NCBI GenBank assembly: GCA_047967505.1
Contig: CM106541.1
Source of the DNA: Dipteris shenzhenensis
Taxonomy: Eukaryota > Polypodiophyta > Polypodiopsida > Gleicheniales
DNA: 64,000 bases
Reading direction: 5' to 3' (one strand)
Notes under the pieces: generated by a model
Told to the model about the DNA's origin: nothing
Database searches by the model: none
What the model saw: only the letters and a program-made list of their open reading frames with translations
Position numbers and translations under genes: made by a program
Shown: positions 56,543 through 64,000 of the stretch, in pieces
Numbering within the stretch: the first letter of the stretch is position 1
Layout: each line of letters opens with the position of its first letter

Positions 56543-56781
56543 TGAGAGATTGAGAGGGAGAGAGATTTGGAGTAGGGAGTGAAGGAGACACACTCACCGT
56601 AGTCACACACCAGTGGGTGGGGATGAAACAATAAGTGGTACCTCCCCAAGTACACACACTAGTATATATATCTGTGGATAAGACTAGGGCCACTAAGTAC
56701 CTAAGTACAATGTGTACTTAGTGTACTTAGTAGTACTAGAATAAAACTGTTACAAGGGTGGCCAGTGCCTTTACCCCAACA
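56543..56781 (-). repeat. 3' LTR of element 2 (239 bp)
   Basis: Identical to the 5' LTR. The hairpin is at 56693-56730. Confidence 0.97.
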
Positions 56782-56792
56782 ACCTCCCACTT
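56782..56792 (-). other. polypurine tract of element 2
   Basis: AAGTGGGAGGT abuts the 3' LTR on the element strand and would prime plus-strand DNA synthesis. Confidence 0.9.
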
Positions 56793-56867
56793 AAAGGCAG
56801 TGTGCCCATAAGAGAGTAAAAAAAAAACAGCAATATACATCATCATGTACAAGACCAATTGGTCTGC

Positions 56868-59800
56868 TTATCCTATACCCATAAGCCGTCTGCAGTGTGC
56901 AAACCGCTCAGCAGCCAATCCTTTGGTCAACAGATCTGCTGGATTGTCATCAGTGTGAACTTTCACAAGCTGAAGTTGCTTGTTCTCAAGCACCTCCCTG
57001 ATAAAATGATACTTCACGTCGATGTGCTTCGTCTTTGCATGAAAAACAGGATTTCGTGCCAACTGTATGGCACTCTGACTGTTACAATGCAACAATGGAG
57101 TATCACTAGAGTAGCCCAAATCTGCCACTAGCCGAGATAGCCATATAGCTTCCTTGCACGCCTCAGTGGCTGCAATATATTCAGCTTCTGTAGTAGACAA
57201 AGCAATGCATTGCTGCATTCTAGATACCCATGACACTGCACCTCCAGTGAAAGTGAAAACATATCCGGTAGTAGACTTCCGGGTATCAGGGTGACCGGCA
57301 TAATCAGAGTCTGTATAACCCTGCACTTTTGCATCTTGACTGCCGAAACATATACACAAGTCGTGTGTACCCTTCAGGTATCTCATGACACCTTTTACTG
57401 CATTCCAATGCTTTTTGCCAGGTTTAGCCATGTATCTGCTAACCACTCCCACTGCAAACGCAATATCGGGCCTGGTTGCAACCATAGCATACATGAGACT
57501 GCCACATGCTGATGCATACGGAATCTTTGACATCTCAGCTTTTTCAGCATCTGTCTGAGGGCTGTCCAAAGCACTGATTTTCACATAAGGAGGCAATGGA
57601 GTACCAATACTCTTCCCCCCCTCCATGTGAAATCTCTGCAAGACCTTGCCAATATATTCCTTCTGAGACAAGTATAGCAACCGCTTTTCCCTATCCTGAA
57701 GTTTCGCATACCCAATATATGGTTGGCATCACCAAGATCTTTCATATCAAAGGTCTGGTGCAATCTCTTTTTCAAGGCATTCATCTCATTATGAGATTTT
57801 CCAGCAATTAACATGTCATCCACATACAAAATGAGGATAAGTAAACTGCCATCTGAAGCTTTCTTGGTATACAAGCAGTGATCAATGTCACTTCTCCTGT
57901 AACCCTGGGTTCGCATGAATGTATCAAACTTATGATACCATTCCCTGGGTGCCTGCTTTAGACCATAAAGACTTTTCTTTAGTTTGCATACAAGCTTCTC
58001 TTTGCCCTTCACTGTAAAACCCTCTGGCTGCTGCATAAAAATTTCCTCATGTAAATCACCATGAAGAAATGTTGTCTTGACATCCATTTGGACCAAGTCC
58101 ATATCTGCATGTGCAACCAATGCTAATACAGTTCTGAGTGTTGTCATCTTAACAACAGGAGAGAATATCTCGTCAAAGTCAACACCATATTCCTGCTTGA
58201 ACCCCTTGGCAACCAGTCTGGCTTTATGCTTTGGCTTTTCACCAGGTGTGACCTTAAGTCGATAAACCCATTTGCATGGCAGTACTTTCTTACCAGTAGG
58301 CAAGGATACCAATTCCCAAGTGCCATTCTTGTGAAGACTGTCCATTTCAGACTTCATAGCAAGATCCCATTGAATCTTGTCTGCCCTCTGCCTAGCCTCT
58401 CTGTAGCATGAAGGCTCTCCACAATCAGTGAGCATTAAATAATCAATGCCTGGAACAAATCTTTCTGGCTGCCGCGTCGGTCTGGTTGACCTTCTAACCC
58501 AAAGACCACCGTCTTGAGCTGGCTGTCCAGCCTGTTCATCACCCAGATAAGGTGGCTGTTCCATGTCTCTTGGCTGCATTTGCATGTCAGGAAGATTACC
58601 TAACTGTGCCTCATCCATTGGGATGTCTTCTGCCATAACTGGCTGTCCATTAGGATCTGCTGCAGCATCATTTAATGGCTGATTATGCTGCTGTTGTGGC
58701 TGATTTACAGCCTGTCTGTGTTGCCCATGATGCCTGTCATCATCAATAGTTACTTTTAAAGGTCCCTGCTGTACAACAGGTTCTTTGAACATGATGGTTT
58801 CATCAAACACGACATCATTGCTGCGTATAAGCTTTCTGTTCTTGGGATCCCAAATCCTGTAGCCCATCTCACCTTTGTCACCGTAACCTAGGAATATGCA
58901 TTTAAGAGACTTTGGATCCAGTTTAGTTCTGTCCTCCCTGCGTACATGCACATACTCGACACAACCAAAGACCCGTAGGTGTTTGTAAGACGGAGGCTTA
59001 CCCGTCCATGCCTGTTCAGGCACACCACCTCATAGTCTCTTGTTTGGTGACCTATTAATAAGGTGCACAGCTGTCTTTACAGCTTCAGCCCAAAATGTGT
59101 GGGGCAGTGCAGCATGTGACAACATGGATCTGACTTTCTCTTGAATGGTCCTGAACATTTTTTCAGCTGTACCATTCTGTGGAGGATCATATGGTGCAGA
59201 CAACACCCTTTGAATACCCTTTGCCTCACAGAATTCTTGAAATTCTTTGGACAAATACTCTCCACCATTGTCAGATCGTAAGGCTTTCAGTTTTTTGCCT
59301 GTCTCATTTTCGACCAGTGCAACAAACTTAGTGAAAGCCTTGAACGTATCACTCTTCTTTCTGAGAGTGTAAACCCACACTTTGCGGGTGGCGTCATCTA
59401 TGAATGACAGTATGTACTTTGAACCTCCTAAAGAGAGTGTAGGCATCTCACACACATCTGTATGTACTAGCTCCAAGAGCTGTAATTTCTGATCTGACCT
59501 TCTCTTATGAGGTATTTGTACTTGACGACCGTAGAGACAAAATTCACATTTCTTTAAATCTGAAAATTTTAGACTCGGCAAGTAACCAAAATGAGCCAAT
59601 TGCTCCATTCCCTTAATACTCATATGGCCAAGCCGGCTATGCCACAATGAAATCTTTGGCAGCTCGGTGGCATTTACATCAGAATGTGGACAATGTCCAC
59701 CATGAAGTGAATACAAAGTATCAACCTTAGGACCTTTGGCAATAGCCATTGCCCCTTTGCTGATTTTCCATTTCTGATTACCAAAGGTGGTATGATAACC

Positions 59801-60949
59801 ATCGTCATCCAACAACCCTGTGGAAATCAAGTTTTTCTTCACCTCAGGAACATGCCTGACCCCTTTGAGCATTAACTGCTGGCCATTTTCAAGAACAAGC
59901 CTGACATCACCTATGCCAATGATAGAACATGCATGGTTATCACCAAGAAAGACAACTCCCTTTTGCCCTCCTGCATATCTGACAAACAGATTTCTGTAGG
60001 ATGTCACATGAAAGGAAGCACCTGAATCTATAATCCAGGAAAACATATCTGATCCATCACCAGCATGAAGTGTATGAGCCTCCAGTGAAGAGGTGAAACA
60101 TATCTCACGTCCACTGTCACTGTCACTAACATAAGTAACATTCAGCTCCTCTTTTTCTTTGCCCTTAGACTTGCCTTGAGCCTTGCCTTCTTTGGCTCTC
60201 TGGTCATTCTTCTTTTGAAAACACTTTTTCTCAATATGTCCCTTCTTGCCGCAATAGTTGCATACAAGATCACTCTTAGAGCGGGACTTGCTCCTCTCTC
60301 TTTCTTTGTCTTTTCCACGTGTTTTGGACCTGCTGCGTGCATTCAAAGCATTTGACTTCCCAATAGCATTGTTCTTTCTGTTCATCTCTTCCTGTAGAAG
60401 AGCACTCTCCACATCTGCAAATAACAGAATGGCTTTTGAGTTGCTGGTAGAAGTCCTGAATGTGTCCCATGACTCAGGTAGAGAACATAGGATGAGTGTA
60501 GCTTTCAGCTCATCATCGAGCTTCAACCCCTGGTTGATCACCTGGCTGAATATGCTGTTAAACTCAATAATATGAGTGGACATAGCTGTCCCCTCCTTCA
60601 TTTGAAGACCAACAAGCTTTTTTAGCCAGTAAGCTTTTCCCGTGGCACTTTTCTTGGCATAAGTATCCTCAAGACGTTGCCACATCTTCCACGCAGTAGG
60701 TTCATCCCTGATGCCTACAACCAGTGAATCAACAACTGTAAGCATAATGGTCGACCTGGCCAAGCCGTCCATCTTCTCCCACTGCTCATCAGTAACGTTG
60801 GGGGGCTTAACACCCTTCTCCTTTATAGGCTTGTACTGGTCCTTCTGCATCAGCACATTGTAGCATTGTGTCCTCCATATGTCGTAATTTTTAGCTCCTT
60901 CGAGCTTCTTTATCTGAAACAAGGACGACACGTCGCTACCGGAACTCAT
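56868..60949 (-). pseudogene. gag-pol polyprotein of element 2, two lesions only
   Basis: The ATG at 60949 (upstream in-frame TTG at 60982 discarded) opens gag (KLEGAKNYDIW; UBN2-type), then a complete knuckle CNYCGKKGHIEKKC (about 60264-60222) and protease IIDSGASFH (about 60038-60015). Integrase follows with WHSRLGHM...CEFC zinc motif and the D, D, E residues in LVHTDVCEM, SDNGGEYLS and the following helix. Reverse transcriptase has VDFDEIFSPVVKM, FLHGDL and YVDDMLIAGK (about 57826-57800). RNase H has YTDSDYAGHPD (about 57317) and STTEAEY, ending HCRRLMGIG and TAA at 56868. Lesions: in-frame TGA at 59030-59032 within integrase, and a 1-nt loss near 57705 between RT and RNase H. The span of 4082 nt is one short of a multiple of three, which agrees with a single lost base. 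All catalytic residues listed are present, but this copy as written cannot make a full polyprotein. Confidence 0.93.
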
Positions 60950-62089
60950 AGTAAAGAAAGTAGACTCCCTGTAGGTGTGCAATTAAGCACTAGTCACTCC
61001 AAGAAAAAATTCTCCCGCAGCGGAAGTACGATCAAAAGTGAACTTGGTACTGTTTCAGTGGCATAAAACCAACTGAAAGTCTTTCTCCCACTTGCTGCAG
61101 AAACAGTGACTTTTTGACAGTCAAATTTGGTCAAACTTGCTGTTTGACAGTCCAGGACTGTCAAGAAACAGTGAATCTCTGATTTTGGATGAAAATCTCT
61201 GATTTTAGACCTCCATATGCTCCAGAAACTTCCCCCCCAACTGAATTTACAGTTTGGAAGTAAGGTGGCTCAAAAGCCCTTTGAATGCATGAAGAAAATC
61301 AGGGATGTGACCTCCAATTTGAAAAGATTGACCTTTGACCAAACACTGTAAGTCAAATTTGCACTTTCAAAGCATAGTAGTGCTCCACAAGATAGCCTGA
61401 TGCATGTAGAGTGCTCCCACTTGACAAATTGCCGGTCAGGCTACAAAAGCCCCAAATTTGACTAAAGTTAAACTTGGTCAAAATCGACCAAATCTGTACC
61501 AAATGTGATTGTACTTTCAGCAACAAGCTAAAGCATTTGTCACAAGCATAATAGCATCAAAAGCCCCTTGAATTGGCAGCACATTCCGTGCATTGACACA
61601 GTAAATGGCATCAACTGCTACTGCTCACACAAGGCGTTTGACTGCAAATCCATTGAGTTGCATTAAACAAAGCATACACTGCAAGTATCAAGTACAGATC
61701 TGTCCAATGCATACTCTCAGTGCCACCACTGTGTACAATCACTGGCCAAGTGATAAGACCTGTCTCGACACTGTTTACGGCATTTGATAAGCCTCAGTGC
61801 GAGTGAAAGCCCTGCCCCAAGTAGAACACCTGGCTCAAATGCCAGTGGCGAAAGACAATGTTTTCCCGTGGAAAACAGATAAACAGAAAAGAAATGTTCC
61901 TCGATCTGTGGTACCCTGACTGTTGGCTGTACTTGAAAGTCAAGTACAGCAGTGCTGTACCAGATTTTGAGAGAGAAGGGGGGGGAACTGGAGCTCGACC
62001 GCGCCCAGCTGGAGCTCGACGGCGCCTTCGCCTTCGCCTCTTGCTGCTTCTGCAGCTTAGCTCGCCCGCGCCCGCGCCTTGCAGCCCTT

Positions 62090-62251
62090 GCCTGCACCCT
62101 TGCAGCCACGCCTTTGCAGCCCTTGCCTCGCGCCTTGCAGCCCTGGCCTGCGCCGTTGCAGCCGCGCCTTGCCTGCGCCCTTGCAGCCACACCTTTGCAG
62201 CCCTTGCCTCGCGCCTTGCAGCCCTGGCCTGCGCCGTTGCAGCCGCGCCTT
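62090..62251 (-). repeat. 81-bp GC-rich tandem repeat, two copies, in the element 2 leader
   Basis: Unit 1 is 62090-62170 and unit 2 is 62171-62251, differing at about two positions. TTGCAGCC recurs every 20-30 bp within each unit. Because 81 is a multiple of three, every frame that is open in one unit stays open in the next, explaining the long spurious ORFs here. Confidence 0.9.
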
Positions 62252-62260
62252 CGCGATCCG

Positions 62261-62310
62261 TCCGTACGGTTGTACGGACGACGTACGGCCGTACGGATTG
62301 GTCCGTACGG
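62261..62310 (-). repeat. cluster of five GTAC-centred palindromes (CCGTACGG type)
   Basis: CCGTACGG at 62262-62269, 62289-62296 and 62303-62310, plus GTACGGAC at 62272 and CGTACGG at 62282. TCCGTAC/GTACGGA can form a 7-bp stem with a 4-nt loop (62261-62278), and the last two CCGTACGG copies an 8-bp stem with a 6-nt loop. The cluster lies 55-105 nt downstream of the primer site on the element RNA. Confidence 0.9.
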
Positions 62311-62364
62311 AAGGGGTAGGCTAGGGAGAGGAGGGAGTGGAAGAGGAGGGAGAGAGAGCCCGTT

Positions 62365-62377
62365 GGCTCTGATACCA
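62365..62377 (-). other. primer-binding site of element 2, tRNA-iMet
   Basis: TGGTATCAGAGCC on the element strand, two bases inside the 5' LTR edge. Perfect match to the initiator tRNA-Met 3' complement. Confidence 0.95.
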
Positions 62378-62379
62378 GT

Positions 62380-62618
62380 TGAGAGATTGAGAGGGAGAGA
62401 GATTTGGAGTAGGGAGTGAAGGAGACACACTCACCGTAGTCACACACCAGTGGGTGGGGATGAAACAATAAGTGGTACCTCCCCAAGTACACACACTAGT
62501 ATATATATCTGTGGATAAGACTAGGGCCACTAAGTACCTAAGTACAATGTGTACTTAGTGTACTTAGTAGTACTAGAATAAAACTGTTACAAGGGTGGCC
62601 AGTGCCTTTACCCCAACA
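62380..62618 (-). repeat. 5' LTR of element 2 (239 bp)
   Basis: On the element strand it begins TGTTGGGGTAAAGGC and ends AATCTCTCA. It carries a 16-bp imperfect hairpin at 62530-62567 and a TATATATA motif about 25 bp further along (about 62499-62508) that may be the promoter. Confidence 0.97.
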
Positions 62619-62623
62619 AGTGC
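62619..62623. other. target-site duplication of element 2, right copy (AGTGC)
   Basis: Identical to 56538-56542. Confidence 0.95.
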
Positions 62624-62639
62624 CACCTGTCCCAGGCCT

Positions 62640-62998
62640 GTCGACCAGGATGGCAAGCCCGAAGCTATGGTAGTTTTATGACTACTATGATTGTAGGCAG
62701 AGGACGGCCCTTGTGACTTTCAAGGAGCTGGTTCCATTGCTGCTGCAACAAGAAGCTCGGGGGAAGAAGTACAATGGTATGGATAAGGGTGACAAGGTCC
62801 TCATAGCTTACGACAGGAGCAAAGGCAAGGGCAAGGGTAAGCCTAGCTAAGGCAAGCGCAAATCTGATGACGGAGCGGATTCTTCAGATGAAGACAACAA
62901 GAAGAAGAGAAAGAAAGAAAGAAGAAGTACTTCTACTGCGATGAGCCACGACATTTTGAGAAAGATTGCAAAAAGAAGAAGGGTGCCATCTTGGAGTA
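62640..62998 (+). pseudogene. gag C-terminal segment with defective zinc knuckle
   Basis: Frames break within the Lys/Ser/Asp-rich linker (stop near 62848 and a frame change near 62920). The knuckle keeps C, H and C of CX2CX4HX4C but lacks the first Cys. It ends GAILE and a stop at about 62998. Confidence 0.55.
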
Positions 62999-63026
62999 AG
63001 AGGATTAAGAGGATTCAGCTTAGCTG

Positions 63027-63308
63027 GTGGTGACAGAGGAACTTTTCTTGATGGCTACTTCGAGTGTTGCTAAGATGAGATACATGGACCCTGGTGTTAC
63101 TGTCAGGATGTCAGACATTGAAGACTGGTTAGAAGAGGAGTCAGGATTCTTTGTGATGGATAGTGACGAGTGCTTGGAGTTATCCGGGTACTTGGTTGGT
63201 GTTGTTGGAGTAGAGGGGGGTTCTTCGACAGGAGCTGAGGACTTAGGGTTAGATGGAGGTTGTGACTTAGCGGGAGACAACAACGCAGAACTACATTTGG
63301 AACTTTAA
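63027..63308 (+). other. 93-codon acidic ORF downstream of gag
   Basis: Met/Asp/Glu/Gly-rich frame (DIEDWLEEESGFFVMDSDE). No domain was recognised. Its position between gag and the WTCV segment suggests it is the C-terminal extension of the element's gag product. Confidence 0.3.
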
Positions 63309-63708
63309 GGTCTAGTAATCTGGATTTGTGCTTGGGATATGATGTTTTGGGTATGTTGTTGGGTTGTAGACCTAGCCTGACGGAGGGCGGGTTGAAACAG
63401 ACCTTGGCTTGGTGCTTGGAGAACTTAAGGCTGTTCACCCATCATGAGGGGGACAACTTGAGGATGCTGGTATGTGGAGAACTCAAGTTTAGAGCCGGTT
63501 CGTGACTTTGCCATCAGGTGCTACCTAAGATGGACTTGTGTACTAGATTGGTGTGCAGAAGCGGAACCGGATTTGGCAGACTTGGAGCCACTGGTTGGAA
63601 AGCCAGGAGAAGACTATGAAGATGCCAAAGTGTTCCAGAGGATTGCGATACGGGAGCTCCCGGAGCATCTTCATCGAAGGATCGGGATGAGGCCAAAATG
63701 GGTCGGGG

Positions 63709-64000
63709 TGTTGGAAATACAGTGGTCACCTTGCCATTTGTAAGCCCCCAAATGAGGAGAGCGTGGGGGAGGTGGACCTAGGGTTAGGGTTGCCACATGG
63801 GCATTTGATTGGACACCATGTGGGCAACACACCGACCGAGATAAACAGAGGGGCTGCCACATGGGCAGCACCTAGGTATATGCCACATGGGCAGCACCTC
63901 ACAGCAAACAAGAGAACATGTATGGGGCTGCCACATGGGCAGCACATGGACTGCTATGTGGGCAGCAAGCAAGGAGGATACCAGGCAGTTGAGGCTCCAT
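63709..64000 (+). repeat. 3' LTR (partial) with repeated GCTGCCACATGGGCAGC palindromes
   Basis: The first 75 bp match the LTR of the short element at 18.3-19.6 kb (tgttggaaa, gtcacctt, tgtaagcccccaaatgagga, gtgggggag). After about 63790 it differs and carries complete or partial GCTGCCACATGGGCAGC motifs at 63790, 63815, 63853-63869, 63881-63895, 63927-63943 and 63952-63966. The LTR continues past the window. Confidence 0.75.

Larger units (their letters stand above)
60950..62364 (-). other. long leader of element 2 (primer site to gag ATG)
   Basis: About 1.4 kb without a gene. Several TTTGACAGTC-like and AATCTCTGATTTT direct repeats lie at 61110-61210. A 22-nt block at 61085-61106 is identical to one in the leader of element 1 (25510-25531). 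The primer-proximal end holds the repeats annotated separately. ORFs on either strand here are by-products of those repeats. Confidence 0.7.
56543..62618 (-). mobile_element. full-length, very young Ty1/copia retrotransposon 2 (6076 bp)
   Basis: LTRs of 239 bp lie at 56543-56781 and 62380-62618 and are identical at every base as read. The AGTGC duplication is perfect, the tRNA-iMet primer site is a perfect 13-nt match, and the purine tract is intact. Coding order is gag, protease, integrase, reverse transcriptase, RNase H over 60949-56868, with one nonsense codon and one 1-nt frameshift. Identical LTRs are the established sign of recent insertion. An alternative, gene conversion between LTRs, cannot be excluded from one copy. 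The leader between primer site and gag is long (about 1.4 kb) and carries a GC-rich 81-bp tandem repeat and a cluster of GTAC palindromes. The element lies downstream of the PGES2-like exons, in antisense orientation to that gene. Confidence 0.97.
62624..64000 (+). mobile_element. gag-bearing LTR element without visible pol (TR-GAG-like), 5' end not resolved, 3' LTR runs off the window
   Basis: Plus orientation. 62700-62998 reads as the C-terminal part of copia-type gag (FKELVPLLLQQEARGKKYNG, Lys-rich linker, then a knuckle YFYCDEPRHFEKDC whose first Cys is replaced by Tyr). About 700 bp follow, with a segment RWTCVLDWCAEAEPDL (63520-63570) that is homologous to the internal region of the short element at 18.5-18.8 kb. 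Then an LTR opens TGTTGGAAATAC at 63709. No protease, integrase or RT codons lie between gag and LTR. The 5' part is either to the left of element 2 or lost. Confidence 0.65.

Noticed and set aside
59021-59023. Independent start (GTG) for a second gene in element 2
   Set aside because: It lies in the same frame just after a TGA; this is one polyprotein frame interrupted by a nonsense codon, not two genes.
61717-62530. Long ORFs of 150-237 codons on both strands through the element 2 leader and LTR
   Set aside because: They run across the 81-bp repeat (a multiple of three, so frames stay open), the palindrome cluster, the PBS and the LTR. They are shadows of non-coding element sequence.

Overview
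This window looks like nuclear DNA from a land plant with a large, repeat-filled genome. The plant signals are a RING-H2 ubiquitin ligase gene with an N-terminal membrane helix, an intron-containing plant-type prostaglandin-E-synthase-2-like thioredoxin-fold gene, relics of a plant intracellular Ras-group LRR (PIRL) gene and of a GDSL esterase, and Ty1/copia elements primed by initiator tRNA-Met. Gene density is very low and most identifiable sequence is transposon-derived. A fern or other non-seed plant is plausible from the family flavour, but the sequence alone does not prove it.

Layout. 1-0.6 kb: LINE reverse-transcriptase remnant (minus). 0.6-5.9 kb: AT-rich spacer with local duplications and two alternating purine/pyrimidine tracts. 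5.9-7.9 kb: RING-H2 gene (CDS 6957-7502, plus) behind GA arrays, a G-run and two CACGTG boxes. 7.9-13.1 kb: spacer. 13.2-16.9 kb: a broken NIF/FCP1-like phosphatase relic between two clusters of a GGTAGCTACC palindromic repeat. 17.2-18.2 kb: pseudogene of an unassigned family with WSDG and HGKG..DGxG motifs. 18.3-19.6 kb: short LTR element (minus). 19.9-23.3 kb: copia fragments (minus) plus a block duplicated at 33.5-39.8 kb, part of it inverted. 24.25-30.0 kb: complete but decayed copia element (plus; 195-bp LTRs; TSD GGCAC). 32.0-33.5 kb: LINE 3' part (minus). 34.8-37.1 kb: 5' half of another copia element (666-bp LTR). 37-44 kb: spacer. 44.4-45.5 kb: CT-rich duplicated segment. 45.9-49.5 kb: GDSL and PIRL relics (minus). 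50.96-53.17 kb: three exons of the PGES2-like gene (plus), whose remaining exons are not seen. 53.3-56.5 kb: GA-flanked ORF with a TATA box, and a copia gag relic. 56.54-62.62 kb: a very young copia element (minus; two identical 239-bp LTRs; TSD AGTGC). 62.6-64.0 kb: gag-only LTR element running off the edge.

How it fits together. The two full-length copia elements belong to related lineages: similar polyproteins, the same PBS, LTRs that both open TGTTGGGGT, and a shared 22-nt leader motif. The older one has 5 transitions between its LTRs and many frame breaks. The younger one has no LTR difference and only two visible coding lesions, one nonsense codon and one 1-nt frameshift. Only the RING gene is complete. 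The PGES2-like gene continues either through an intron of more than 10 kb filled with nested retroelements or is truncated. The most unusual non-coding structures are the GTAC palindrome cluster and 81-bp repeat in the young element's leader, the 14-16 bp palindromic repeats at 13-17 kb, the CCACATGGGCAGC palindromes in the right-edge LTR, and the short LTR family with a gag-bearing relative.
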